NCBI GenBank assembly: GCA_041495845.1
Contig: JBGQDM010000014.1
Location: 1-45,608, forward strand
DNA: 45,608 nucleotides
Reading direction: 5' to 3'
Origin: JBGQDM01 sp041495845
GTDB lineage: Bacteria; Acidobacteriota; Terriglobia; Terriglobales; Acidobacteriaceae
Below, piece by piece: positions 8,686 through 20,409 of this stretch; the stretch's first letter is position 1, and each line of letters begins with the position of its first letter. Made by a program: the position numbers and the translations under genes. The notes below the pieces were generated by a model, which searched no databases, was not told the DNA's origin, and saw nothing but the letters and a program-made list of their open reading frames with translations.

Positions 8686-8711
8686 AGCGCACGTCTTCTG
8701 CGGCGTGCGCT
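8686..8711 (+). terminator. Hairpin downstream of the ferredoxin
   Basis: An 8-bp stem (8686-8693 with 8704-8711) encloses a 10-base loop and is followed by a T-rich stretch (TTCGTGTTTCT). It sits 28 bases past the ferredoxin stop. It is a plausible Rho-independent terminator with an interrupted T tract. Confidence 0.5.
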
Positions 8712-8821
8712 TTCGTGTTTCTGGGGCGGATGCGGTCCGCTTTCCCTGTCACGTCCAGTCAAGTAGAATCGAAGTTTCTCTTTGCACGAGCGGCGCGGAC
8801 CGTTCCGCGGGCAGGCTTTTC

Positions 8822-9562
8822 ATGGCGTTGAGAGAGTCGGAAGCGATTGTCCTGCGCACCTATCCGATGCGCGAGGCGGACTTGCTGGTGACTCTGTTTA
8901 CGCGCCTGGATGGCAAAGTGCGAGGCGTGGCGCGGTCGGCCAAGAACTCGCGGCGCCGTTTTGGTGGCGCGCTGGAACCGTTGACTTATGTGCGCGCCAG
9001 CTATGACGAGCGCGAACGGCAGGAACTGGCGCGGCTGGACACATGCGAAGTGCTGGAATCGCCGCTGCACGATGCCGTCGGATACGCGCGCGCCGTGGCG
9101 CTGGGGCATGTGGCGGAGTTGCTCGACGAGTTGCTACCGGATCACGAGAAGAACGATGACGTCTTCCGGCTGGCGCTTTCGGTGCTGGGTGCGCTGCGCG
9201 GCGGCACCATCTGGATGCCGGTGACGTATTTTGAATTGTGGTTGACGCGGTTGACGGGGTTTCTGCCCGAGCTTTCGGTGTGTGTGGCCTGCGGGCTGGA
9301 TTTGACTGGGAGCCGGGCGTTTTATCACGCTCTCGCCGACGGCCTGACCTGCGCCCAGGACAAGCGGCTGGCTTCATCCGAGCTTTCCGCGGAGTCGCGC
9401 GCGCTGGCGGCGTTGATGTTTCGTGCTCCCGTGGAGGCATTTTCCGGCGAGGAGTGGCCCAAGTCGCAGGCGGCTGATTTGCGGAAGTTTTTGCTGAGAA
9501 TTCTGGAACGGCATCTGGAAAAGAAACTGGTCACCGCCGGCATGCTGGAGAAAGTCAGCTAG
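8822..9562 (+). CDS. recO: DNA repair protein RecO
   Basis: This 246-residue protein starts at ATG 8822 (MALRESEAIVLRTYPMREADL), the conserved beginning of the N-terminal OB fold of RecO. The open frame reaches further upstream, but that part overlaps the ferredoxin gene. The helical C-terminal half carries a CVAC pair (near 158-161) and a later Cys (TCAQ), a reduced form of the zinc site in some RecO proteins. RecO works with RecR to load RecA on SSB-coated single-stranded DNA. A TAGAAT at 8764-8769 is a possible -10. The gene is 17 bases upstream of glyQ and probably co-transcribed with it. Confidence 0.9.
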   Translation: MALRESEAIVLRTYPMREADLLVTLFTRLDGKVRGVARSAKNSRRRFGGALEPLTYVRASYDERERQELARLDTCEVLESPLHDAVGYARAVALGHVAELLDELLPDHEKNDDVFRLALSVLGALRGGTIWMPVTYFELWLTRLTGFLPELSVCVACGLDLTGSRAFYHALADGLTCAQDKRLASSELSAESRALAALMFRAPVEAFSGEEWPKSQAADLRKFLLRILERHLEKKLVTAGMLEKVS

Positions 9563-9579
9563 AAGCGCTTTCTGATTTC

Positions 9580-10557
9580 ATGGCAGAATCGAAATCCAAC
9601 CCGCCCACCTTTCAGGAACTCATCCTGCAACTGCAAACTTTCTGGGCGCAGCGCGGCTGTGTGCTGCAACAGCCCCATGACGTGGAAGTGGGTGCGGGCA
9701 CCATGGCGCCGGAAACATTTCTACGGGTGCTCGGGCCGCTGCCCTACAAGGTCGCGTATGTGCAGCCTTCGCGCCGCCCGGCCGATGGGCGCTATGGCGA
9801 GAACCCGAACCGCCTCTTCAAACATATGCAGCTGCAGGTCATCCTGAAGCCGCCGCCGGAAAACGTGCAGGAGCTTTACCTCGAGTCGCTCGGCGCCATG
9901 GGCATTGACCTCCGCCTGCACGATTTGAAATTCGAAGAAGACAACTGGGAGTCGCCGACACTAGGCGCGTGGGGAATCGGCTGGCAGGTGATGCTGGATG
10001 GCCTGGAGATTACGCAGTTTACCTACTTCCAGCAGTGCGGCGGAGTGGACCTGTTTCCGATCTCGGCCGAACTGACCTACGGCCTGGAACGCATCACCGC
10101 GTTTTTGCAGGATGTGGATTCCATCTATGACATGGTGTGGGCGCGCGATCCTGCCACCGGCCACGAAGTGAAATATGGGGACGTGCGACTGGCGGATGAG
10201 TTGCAGTTTTCCGTCTACAACTTCGAGGCGGCCGATGTGGAAAAAACCTGGCAGCATTTCAATCTGTACGAAGCGGAGTGTCAGGCCCTGATCGAGGCAT
10301 ACGCGAAATTGCAGAAGACCCAAGAGAATCGCTCCGCGGAGGAGACGCAACGCTTCCCGTTGCTCGGCGCCTATGATCTCTGTCTCAAGTGTTCACACCT
10401 GTTCAATATTCTTGATGCCCGCGGCGCGATTTCTGTGACCGAGCGCGTCGGCGTGATTGGCCGCGTCCGCAACCTGGCGGTGGGGATTGCCCGGTTGTAC
10501 GCACAGCAGCAAAAGGCACTGGCTGAGCCGGTGGCGGATGGTGTAGCCCATGCCTGA
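9580..10557 (+). CDS. glyQ: Glycyl-tRNA synthetase alpha subunit
   Basis: This 325-residue protein matches the length and motifs of the bacterial GlyRS alpha subunit: FQELILQLQTFWAQRGC near the start, EVGAGTMAPETFLRVLGP and QPSRRPADGRYGENPNRL. It is the class II catalytic subunit that forms glycyl-adenylate and, with the beta subunit, charges tRNA-Gly. The last codons overlap the glyS start by 8 bases, giving translational coupling of the two subunits. Nothing unusual is seen. Confidence 0.95.
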   Translation: MAESKSNPPTFQELILQLQTFWAQRGCVLQQPHDVEVGAGTMAPETFLRVLGPLPYKVAYVQPSRRPADGRYGENPNRLFKHMQLQVILKPPPENVQELYLESLGAMGIDLRLHDLKFEEDNWESPTLGAWGIGWQVMLDGLEITQFTYFQQCGGVDLFPISAELTYGLERITAFLQDVDSIYDMVWARDPATGHEVKYGDVRLADELQFSVYNFEAADVEKTWQHFNLYEAECQALIEAYAKLQKTQENRSAEETQRFPLLGAYDLCLKCSHLFNILDARGAISVTERVGVIGRVRNLAVGIARLYAQQQKALAEPVADGVAHA

Positions 10558-12688
10558 TTTCTTGCTCGAGATCGGTACAGAAGAAATTCCGGCGCGGATG
10601 ATTACGGCGGCGTCAGAGGAATTACGCACGCGCGTCAGCGATCTGCTGCAGCGAGAACGCTTGCCCGCAAGCGGCGTCGTTACTTGCCTCAGTACGCCGC
10701 GACGTCTGGCGGTGATGGCCCCGGGAATTCCCGCCACCCAACCGGATGTCTCGGAAGAAATAACCGGGCCGTCGGTCAGCGTCGCCTTCAAGGACAACCA
10801 ACCCACGCCCGCCGCGTTCGCTTTTGCGAAGAAAGCTGGAGTCGAGGTTTCCCAGTTGCGGCGCCACACCACTCCGAAGGGTGAGTATCTGGCTGCCACG
10901 GTGATCAAGAAGGGGCGGCCGGCAGCGACAATTCTAGCCGAAGCGTTGCCCAAGGAAATTGCGGCCATCTCCTGGCCCAAGAGCATGTACTGGCGTAAAG
11001 CGGGCGAACGTTTTGTTCGTCCTCTTCGCTGGCTGGTGGCGATGCTGGGCGAAGGGGTGGTGCCGCTGGAGATGAGCGGGGTGCGCGCCGGCAACACATC
11101 GCGCGGGCATCGCATCATCGGTGCGGAGGCGATTTCCATTTCGCAACCGGGCGCTTACGTCGAATCTCTCCGGCAGGCAAAAGTGCTCGGCGCCGCCGAA
11201 CGCGAACAGCAAATTCGCAGGGCCCTCGATGCCGCCACCCGATCCATTCCCGGCGCGCGCTGGCGTGAAGATGCGGATTTGCTTCGCACCGTGGTCAACC
11301 TCACCGAATTTCCCAGCGCCATCCTGGGCAGCTTCGATCCGGAGTTCCTTGCCCTGCCCGAAGAAGTGCTGGTCACCGTGATGCGCGACCATCAAAAGTA
11401 TTTCGCGCTGGAAGACGCCAATGGAAAACTGCTGCCGCATTTTCTGGCCGTGCTCAACACCGCCGGCGATCCGCAGGGCCTGATTCGCCACGGCAACGAA
11501 CGCGTGCTCCGTGCCCGGTTCAACGATGCGCGCTTCTTCTGGCAAACGGACCAGAAGCACCCCCTGATTGAACGCCGGCAGTGGCTGAAAAGTGTGACCT
11601 TCCAGAAAGATCTGGGCAGCTACTACGAAAAGACCGAGCGCGTGCAGCGGTTGGCCAGCCGCCTCAGCGAGGAGATCAAGAACGCCGGCGTGGCGGTGCG
11701 ATCCGGCATCGTGCACAAGGCGGCTGCCCTGGCCAAGGCCGATCTGACGACCGAACTGGTGAAGGAGTTTACCGAGTTGCAGGGCGTCGTCGGCGGTCTC
11801 TACGCGCGAGTGCAGGAACTCGATTCTGATCTCAAGCCCGACGTGCGCGAAGGCATCGCGCTCGCCATCTACGACCAGTACAAACCGGAGTCGATGGACG
11901 ACAGCGTGCCGCGGACCATCGAAGGCGCAGTCGTCGCCATCGCCGACAAAGCCGACAGCATCGCTGGCATGTTTGCGCTGGGCCTGGTTCCCAGCGGCTC
12001 GAAAGATCCGTTTGCCCTGCGTCGCCAGGGCAACGGAATTGTGAGGATCATTGCCGAGAAGAAACTTCCCCTCAGCCTGGGACAGTTGATGGAGGATGCC
12101 CGCAGCGGGTATCGGGGTTCGGCGGCAGAGAAGAAATTCTCCAGCGCCGATTTCACCGCGGCGGCGACTGCATTCTTTCGCGAGCGGGTGGAGTTCTACA
12201 TGCGCGAGGCGCGGGGCTTCGCCTACGATGTGGTGAGCGCCGTGCTGGCGGCCGATGGGCAGGATGTTGAGAATGCGCTGGCGCGGGCGGAGGCGGTGAC
12301 TAAAGTCCGTGCGTCGGCTGATTTTGCCGCCATCTCGGTTTCTTTCAAACGCATGAAGAACATTTTGCGGCAGGCGCGCGAGGCCGGCAAACAACCGGCG
12401 GCGGCCGTGAACCCAGAGCGGCTGGAGCAGGACGCGGAACGGGAACTGCACGCCCAGGCCGCAGCAACGGCCAAGCGTGTCGATGCGTTGCGAGCGGCCC
12501 GGCAATACGAGGCCGCGCTGGTCGAGATTTCCAAACTCCGCCCGGGTGTAGACCATTTTTTCGACAAGGTGATGGTGATGGTGGACGATGCTGAGGTGCG
12601 GGCCAACCGGTTGGCGCTGCTGGCGACGTTGCAGCGGGAATTCTCCACCATCGCTGATTTCTCCGAGATTGTGACCGAAGGGAAATAA
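10550..12688 (+). CDS. glyS: Glycyl-tRNA synthetase beta subunit
   Basis: This 712-residue protein begins MPDFLLEIGTEEIPARM, the hallmark start of GlyRS beta. The central HD-like region and the C-terminal tRNA-binding (DALR-like) region are present by length and by blocks such as FWQTDQKHPL, SGIVHKAAALAKADL and LVPSGSKDPFALRRQGNGI. It recognises tRNA-Gly and completes the alpha2beta2 enzyme. Its start lies within the end of glyQ. It is followed 34 bases later by the dikinase gene. Confidence 0.95.
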   Translation: MPDFLLEIGTEEIPARMITAASEELRTRVSDLLQRERLPASGVVTCLSTPRRLAVMAPGIPATQPDVSEEITGPSVSVAFKDNQPTPAAFAFAKKAGVEVSQLRRHTTPKGEYLAATVIKKGRPAATILAEALPKEIAAISWPKSMYWRKAGERFVRPLRWLVAMLGEGVVPLEMSGVRAGNTSRGHRIIGAEAISISQPGAYVESLRQAKVLGAAEREQQIRRALDAATRSIPGARWREDADLLRTVVNLTEFPSAILGSFDPEFLALPEEVLVTVMRDHQKYFALEDANGKLLPHFLAVLNTAGDPQGLIRHGNERVLRARFNDARFFWQTDQKHPLIERRQWLKSVTFQKDLGSYYEKTERVQRLASRLSEEIKNAGVAVRSGIVHKAAALAKADLTTELVKEFTELQGVVGGLYARVQELDSDLKPDVREGIALAIYDQYKPESMDDSVPRTIEGAVVAIADKADSIAGMFALGLVPSGSKDPFALRRQGNGIVRIIAEKKLPLSLGQLMEDARSGYRGSAAEKKFSSADFTAAATAFFRERVEFYMREARGFAYDVVSAVLAADGQDVENALARAEAVTKVRASADFAAISVSFKRMKNILRQAREAGKQPAAAVNPERLEQDAERELHAQAAATAKRVDALRAARQYEAALVEISKLRPGVDHFFDKVMVMVDDAEVRANRLALLATLQREFSTIADFSEIVTEGK

Positions 12689-12722
12689 GTTTGTTCTCAA
12701 GATTCTCTGATAAAGGACTCCT

Positions 12723-15458
<2,736 letters not shown>

Positions 15459-15527
15459 GAAGGGCGCACCTGCGGCTCGTGGCCAGGCAAACTGAATCGA
15501 GCGCAGGGCAAGGGCCCCGGGCAGGTC

Positions 15528-16121
15528 CTATTGCACCCGCTGCAGCCGGTCGATCAGTTTCTGCGCCAGGTTGTCTTCCGATTCAGACCAGAGTAAGCGT
15601 CCGGTAGCGCCAGCATTCCGTTCAACGCGGATGGTGAATTCGACCAGTTTCTGAATGTTCGCGTGCACTCGCTGGTCGGCTTCGGCGCGAGGATGCTCGT
15701 CTTCGTAAAGAAAGGGTGTGTCTACCCCGAAGTCTACTTGCACGTGGCCGGTCTCATCACAGGTCTGGTCTTCGAAAGCACCGCCCTGCAGGATAAATTT
15801 CACCGGCACCGGAGTGGAAAACCAGTTTCCGGTGCGTAGGTCCGGCGTCCACAGGTCCCAGTGGGCAGTAAAGGTGTAGGCAAGGTCCTCATGCAAAATG
15901 TCGGCGGCCACGGCGGCTGCCACTTCAGGGCTTGCGCCCGGGTGAAAGCGCTGTTCCAGCGTAGTTGCTTCCGACCAGGAAACCGGATGCAGGGTAAGGT
16001 AGGTGATTCCGGGCCTCAGTTGCGAGAAGGAAAATTGGTGCATCACCGCCACCGCATGGCGCAACAGTGCCGGCGGATCAAACGTGGGAAACCACAGACT
16101 CAAGTAGAGGGAATCGGCCAT
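15528..16121 (-). CDS. Protein of unknown function
   Basis: This 197-residue protein starts at the ATG on the complement of 16119-16121 (MADSLYLSLWFP); a start 8 codons earlier is possible. I do not recognise the family. It has no signal peptide or membrane segment and only one Cys. It is rich in aromatic residues (FTAHWDLWTPDLRTGNWF) and ends in an acidic-to-basic helix (EDNLAQKLIDRLQRVQ). The middle looks like alternating strands (VPVKFILQGGAF, HVQVDFGVDTPFL), suggesting a compact alpha/beta fold. It converges on ppdK and lies divergent from the tRNA gene. A TACAAT on the minus strand (16159-16164) could be its -10. Codon use is like that of its neighbours, so it is probably a real gene. 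Confidence 0.65.
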   Translation of the reverse strand: MADSLYLSLWFPTFDPPALLRHAVAVMHQFSFSQLRPGITYLTLHPVSWSEATTLEQRFHPGASPEVAAAVAADILHEDLAYTFTAHWDLWTPDLRTGNWFSTPVPVKFILQGGAFEDQTCDETGHVQVDFGVDTPFLYEDEHPRAEADQRVHANIQKLVEFTIRVERNAGATGRLLWSESEDNLAQKLIDRLQRVQ

Positions 16122-16185
16122 GGCGGACGGCGCCAAGCTAAGCAAGAGCGCTGCTGGTATTGTATCGAATTTTGCTCCGCCCGCT

Positions 16186-16215
16186 TTGACACTGTGTTTT
16201 CGCGGCTGCTACTAT
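16186..16215 (+). promoter_or_regulatory. Promoter of tRNA-Glu (TTGACA-N18-TACTAT)
   Basis: A consensus -35 TTGACA (16186-16191) is separated by 18 bases from TACTAT (16210-16215). The expected transcription start is near 16222, about 30 bases before the mature tRNA. This is the best sigma-70-type promoter in the window after the MerR-type one. Confidence 0.65.
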
Positions 16216-16250
16216 CAAAAGGTTGGACAGTAGTCTTCCTTCCAATCAGC

Positions 16251-16328
16251 GTCCCCGTCGTCTAGCCCGGCCTAGGACATCGCCCTTTCACGGCGGTAAC
16301 GCGGGTTCGAATCCCGCCGGGGACGCCA
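16251..16328 (+). tRNA. tRNA-Glu (anticodon UUC), CCA encoded
   Basis: A full cloverleaf can be drawn. The acceptor stem pairs 16251-16257 (GTCCCCG) with 16318-16324 (CGGGGAC), with discriminator G16325 and genomic CCA at 16326-16328. The anticodon stem TCGCC/GGCGG encloses the loop CTTTCAC, giving anticodon UUC, which reads GAA and GAG. The T arm has GGTTCGAATCC. The 3' end lies 103 bases from the end of the polysaccharide locus. Confidence 0.97.
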
Positions 16329-16431
16329 AACCTTTTCAAGCAGTTAACGCCCTGCACCGCTCTCCTACACTGTTCCCCTCGAATGGTGATCGTTCTTTCG
16401 ACGGGGTGTCTGTTTGTTTCTACCGGTTTCC

Positions 16432-17823
16432 TTAGTACGCGTTCTTGTTGGTCCAGGCGGAGAGCACCGTCATGGCGACAATCCGCAGGTCAAATCCGAT
16501 ACTCCAGTTCTGCAAATAGTACAAATCGTGTTCCACGCGTTTTTCAATCGAGGTGTCGCCTCGCCATCCGCGAACTTGGGCCCACCCGGTGATGCCCACC
16601 TTGAGGGAATGCCGGTGGTTGTAGCGGTGGACTTCGCTCAGGAACTGGTCGACAAAATAAGGCCGTTCGGGCCGTGGCCCGACGACGCTCATGTCCCCTT
16701 TCAGAGCATTGAAGAACTGCGGCAATTCGTCGATGTTGGTGCGGCGCAACAGGGCCCCCAGGCGCGTGCGCCGCGGATCGTCGGCGCTCGTCCAGACCGT
16801 GTCGCTCGAACTCTTGGCGGAGACATGCATGGTGCGGAATTTGTACATGCGGAACATCTGACCGTTCAACCCGATCCGTTCTTGCGCGAAGAAGATGGGG
16901 CCCGGAGAAGTGAACCGAATCAGAAGCGCCACCAGACCGAACAGGGGGGCGGTGAGAAGGAGAACCAGCAGCGAGAAGCCGATATCGAAGCCGCGTTTGA
17001 GCACGGCATAGTGCAGCAAATCCGCCGGAGTTGACGTCAAGTCCAGCATCTGAATGCGGCCCAACTGAAACAGTTTTTCCTGGACCACGACATTTTCCCC
17101 CAGATCGACCACGACACGAACGGGCAAGGACAGTTTCTCCAGGGCCGCCACGATGACCGGAAGCAGGGCGAATTGCGTGGGAGCAACCGCGACAACGGCC
17201 TCCTGAAATCCGCGGGCGGCGTCCAGTCCGGCAATCTGATCGAGTTCGTAGAGTGGAGTCGCCTCCGCTGCCGGGGTCTGGCCGGGAAGAAGGACAAAAC
17301 CGGCGATGTGGCACGATGCCAGGGAAAGTCGTTGCAGACGGTCCGCTGCCTGCTGCGCGAAACTGTCGGCGCCAATGATCAAGATGGCAGTCGCCTTCCC
17401 CCATGTCCTCAGCCCCTTGAGGGTTACTCGCAGCAGAGCGCGCAACAGCACAGTCAGGCCAAACAAGGCCAGAATTCCACAGACAAACAGGCCGCGGGGA
17501 AAGACTGCGTCCCGACTGAAGAACACAATCGCCAGGAAAACGGTGCTGGTGGCGACCAGGGCCGAGAGCGCCGCCTTGGCGCCCGTACGCTCCCGAAAGA
17601 GGTCATCCACGTTGGTTACGCGATAGCGTTCGGCCATGAACGCCCAAACAAACGAACAAAGGAGCAGGAGTCCAAGGTGTCCGGAGCGAGGATAGCTGGC
17701 GGTCCTGGCTGCCTGTCCCCAGAGGAAAACCCAGAGTTGGTAGCCAGCTTCAAAAGCCACCCAAGGCAGGAGATACGTGCACAGGGTCAAGATGAGCCGG
17801 TAGAAGCGCAACGACAGAAACAC
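16432..17823 (-). CDS. Undecaprenyl-phosphate sugar phosphotransferase (WcaJ/ExoY-type), initiating enzyme
   Basis: This 463-residue protein starts at GTG 17823 with AAGAAGG upstream. The N-terminal third has several hydrophobic helices and the middle is a Rossmann-like segment (AILIIGADSFAQQAADRL). The C-terminal catalytic domain carries the polyprenyl phosphoglycosyltransferase motifs KRGFDIGFS, GPIFFAQERIG, YKFRTMH, TNIDELPQFFN, GDMSVVGPRPERP and WAQVRGWRG. It transfers a hexose-1-phosphate from a nucleotide sugar to undecaprenyl phosphate at the inner membrane, starting each repeat unit. It is the last gene of the polysaccharide locus. The exact sugar (glucose or galactose) is not predictable here. 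Confidence 0.9.
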   Translation of the reverse strand: MFLSLRFYRLILTLCTYLLPWVAFEAGYQLWVFLWGQAARTASYPRSGHLGLLLLCSFVWAFMAERYRVTNVDDLFRERTGAKAALSALVATSTVFLAIVFFSRDAVFPRGLFVCGILALFGLTVLLRALLRVTLKGLRTWGKATAILIIGADSFAQQAADRLQRLSLASCHIAGFVLLPGQTPAAEATPLYELDQIAGLDAARGFQEAVVAVAPTQFALLPVIVAALEKLSLPVRVVVDLGENVVVQEKLFQLGRIQMLDLTSTPADLLHYAVLKRGFDIGFSLLVLLLTAPLFGLVALLIRFTSPGPIFFAQERIGLNGQMFRMYKFRTMHVSAKSSSDTVWTSADDPRRTRLGALLRRTNIDELPQFFNALKGDMSVVGPRPERPYFVDQFLSEVHRYNHRHSLKVGITGWAQVRGWRGDTSIEKRVEHDLYYLQNWSIGFDLRIVAMTVLSAWTNKNAY

Positions 17824-17903
17824 GGATGCAACCTTCTTTCATCGAGTTCTGGAGGGTCGCGGGCTGCTGGGGGAGACCCGAGGGAATCAGCGCAGGGACA
17901 AAA

Positions 17904-19172
17904 TCAGTCCGCCGCACCCGCGGCTGCCGCAGCCTCAAACTGCGGTTCGAATAAGGACTCGAATAATTGGTCGTATAAATCCAGCACTCGCGCTTTGTTG
18001 TAATTTTTCTCGGCATACCTGCGGCCGTTGCGTCCCATGGCCAGAGGAAGGGAAGTGTCCGCGCGCAGTGCCTGTGCGCCCCTGACCAGAGCGGCCGGAT
18101 CCTCGGGCGGCACCACCAGCCCACAGCGGGCTTCGCGAATCAGACGGGAAGCCACACTATTCGAGTTGGCAGCGCAGAGCACCGGTTGGCCCGCCGCCAT
18201 ATAGGTCAGTAATTTGGAGGGAATCACCGCATCCGTGACCGCCGCTTTCTGGTTCAACAGCAACACATCCGCCGCGGCATAGAGCTGACCCAGCGCGGCC
18301 ACCGGTTGCAAGGGGAGCAACAACAGGTTGTCCAGTCCTCGACTTTTGATTTCGCGATCGACCAACGCTCGTTCTTCGCCTTCACCGACGATGACCCACA
18401 ACAGATTGGGATCGCCTCCACTCAATGCTGCGGCCCGGACAAGGTTGAGCAGGTCTTGTTTCTTCCCCATGTTGCCGGTGTGGAGCGCCACAAATTTTTC
18501 TACTGCGATGCCATGGGCGGCCCGGAAGCTGCCATCACTTCGCACCGGATAGATCGCTTCCGTATCGCCCCAATCCGGGATCAGGTGCAGCCGATGAGCG
18601 AGAATTCCACTGTGCACCAGCCGGCCGCGAAACCCTTCGCAAAGACACACCACGGCTTCAGCATGGCGATACACAAACTGCTCCATGGCTCGAGCGCACC
18701 GCAAGAGAACTCCTTCCCCCAGAATGCCGGTGGCCAGCGCCGCGTCGGACGCCAGGTCGGTCAGCTTGAGGATGTAAGGAACGCTCCGGATCCAGCCCAG
18801 AACATAGGCTGCCAACGCCAGCGCGGGTGGGGGACAGGAACAGTAGATGAGGTCACACTCCTCCGCCGCGAGTCCCGCAGTGAGCGCCGCCGCGGTAAAG
18901 GAGAAATCATGCAGCAGCCGCTGCAGCAGCGAACTGGCGCGTCGCGGAACAAAATGACGCACCCGCCGGATGTGCGCGCCGCAGCGCTCTTCTTTCTGCG
19001 TCATCCGGCCGCGGTACCCCTCCCACGTGCGCCACTCCGGGTAATAGGGAAATGCCGTTACCACCTGGACGACATGGCCTTGGGCGGCGAGATGCTCACT
19101 CAACCCGGTGGTGAAGGGAGCGACCGACGTGCGTTCCGGAAAGTAATTGATCCCGAGGATCAGGATTCGCAT
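17904..19172 (-). CDS. Glycosyltransferase family 4, WcaI-like
   Basis: This 422-residue protein begins MRILILGINYFPERTSVAPF. The G-I-N-Y-x-P-E start, followed by a conserved PYYPEWR, resembles WcaI of colanic-acid synthesis. A GT-B fold is expected: the N-terminal acceptor half is followed by a donor half with HTGNMGKKQDL, VIVGEGEE and IPSKLLTYMAAGQPV. It would add a sugar from a nucleotide sugar to the lipid-linked intermediate at the cytoplasmic face. Its start overlaps the end of the preceding glycosyltransferase gene by 13 bases, and 80 bases separate it from the initiating transferase. Confidence 0.85.
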   Translation of the reverse strand: MRILILGINYFPERTSVAPFTTGLSEHLAAQGHVVQVVTAFPYYPEWRTWEGYRGRMTQKEERCGAHIRRVRHFVPRRASSLLQRLLHDFSFTAAALTAGLAAEECDLIYCSCPPPALALAAYVLGWIRSVPYILKLTDLASDAALATGILGEGVLLRCARAMEQFVYRHAEAVVCLCEGFRGRLVHSGILAHRLHLIPDWGDTEAIYPVRSDGSFRAAHGIAVEKFVALHTGNMGKKQDLLNLVRAAALSGGDPNLLWVIVGEGEERALVDREIKSRGLDNLLLLPLQPVAALGQLYAAADVLLLNQKAAVTDAVIPSKLLTYMAAGQPVLCAANSNSVASRLIREARCGLVVPPEDPAALVRGAQALRADTSLPLAMGRNGRRYAEKNYNKARVLDLYDQLFESLFEPQFEAAAAAGAAD

Positions 19173-20404
19173 GGAGTCGTCTCAAGAGCGAGCGCGGGAA
19201 CCAGCTGGTTCCGCATCACACTCTGGTAGATCGACATCAACCGGCCGTAACTCAAGTCTTCGCTATAACGTTCCACCTGGGTGCGACGGGCAGCGCTCGA
19301 CCATCGCGCCCAAGTGGAGCTCTCTGCCAGAAGCGCGTCGCGCAGTGCTTCCACGAAGGCCGGGAGATCGCCCGGTGGGAACAGCAAGCCCTCGCGCTGG
19401 TGCCGGATCATCGTTCCCACGCTGGGGTGACCGGCTGCGACCACCGGGGTGGCCACGGCCAGCGCCTCGAGCAGGACCATGGGGCAGTTTTCGCAGGCGA
19501 GCGAGGGAAAGACCAGAAAGCGGCTGGCGGCGATGTGCGCCATCACTTCGGGCCGGCTGAGCCGACCATGCCACGTAACCCCAGGCAACTGCGCATAACG
19601 TTCTTCAAGTGCCTGGCGGTCCGGCCCGTCGCCGATCAATAACAGATGGAACCCCTCCGGGGCAGCCCGACTCCAGGCTTCCAGCAGCAGACCTACACCT
19701 TTGTGCCGAGAGATGGCGCCGGCGAAGACTACGTGGGGGCTTCTCGCGCCGTGGCCCAGGTCCGAAACCGGAACAAAGTTCGGTTTCACCGCCAACTTGT
19801 GGCGGGGAAAATCTCCCCGCAGAAAAATCTCGCGAGAGACATCATTCAACGTGATAAAGGCATCAACGGCACCAGTGTAAGTTCCCAATTTCGAGTGCAG
19901 GGAATTGAGCGCGACCATGACCGCGGTGCGCGCCAGGCTGCCGGCGTAGCAGCGATGCCATAGGGCGGGTAAGGATGAGCGCCCAACACATTTCTCGCAT
20001 TGCCGGCCCTTTCGAGTGAGGAGCGCGTTGGCGCACACGTGCCGGAAATTGTGCAGCGTCTGCACCACTGGCACCCCGGCCCGCCGGCTGGCCCAGAACA
20101 CACTCGGGCTGAGTTGGGGAAAGGTGTTATGCACGTGGACGATATCAGGATGAAACTGCGAAATTCTTTGTCCCAGGGCTTGGTAGGCTTGCCGCGACCA
20201 GAGAATGGTGGGGACCGCCAGGATTTGCCGAAGGATGGTTCCATTTTTCAAACCGGCCGAGGAAGCCATGAACTCATCCACGACATGGCCGCGGTCGCGG
20301 AGCAGCCGGGCCTCGAGCTCGACCACCGTGTCCTCGCCGCCCCAGCCCGGGGCATATTGGTTGTGTACCTGGAGTACGCGCAGTTTTCCGTTGTCGTTCG
20401 ACAT
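19160..20404 (-). CDS. Glycosyltransferase family 4
   Basis: This 414-residue protein starts at the ATG on the complement of 20402-20404 (MSNDNGKLRVLQVHNQY); the open frame extends 28 codons upstream into the deacetylase gene and is not favoured. The GWGGEDTVVE loop is the N-terminal substrate-binding turn of GT4 enzymes, and the C-terminal half has ISRHKGVGLLLEAW, IGDGPDRQAL and CPMVLLEALAVATPVVA with the donor-binding Glu. It builds the repeat unit on the lipid carrier. The next gene starts inside its end. Confidence 0.87.
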   Translation of the reverse strand: MSNDNGKLRVLQVHNQYAPGWGGEDTVVELEARLLRDRGHVVDEFMASSAGLKNGTILRQILAVPTILWSRQAYQALGQRISQFHPDIVHVHNTFPQLSPSVFWASRRAGVPVVQTLHNFRHVCANALLTRKGRQCEKCVGRSSLPALWHRCYAGSLARTAVMVALNSLHSKLGTYTGAVDAFITLNDVSREIFLRGDFPRHKLAVKPNFVPVSDLGHGARSPHVVFAGAISRHKGVGLLLEAWSRAAPEGFHLLLIGDGPDRQALEERYAQLPGVTWHGRLSRPEVMAHIAASRFLVFPSLACENCPMVLLEALAVATPVVAAGHPSVGTMIRHQREGLLFPPGDLPAFVEALRDALLAESSTWARWSSAARRTQVERYSEDLSYGRLMSIYQSVMRNQLVPALALETTPCES

Positions 20405-20409
20405 GATGT

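Noticed and set aside
16251..17000. tRNA-Glu 3' end next to the polysaccharide locus as an island integration site
   Set aside because: No integrase gene and no repeated copy of the tRNA 3' end was seen at the far end (38-39 kb), and the locus has the same base composition as its surroundings by eye.
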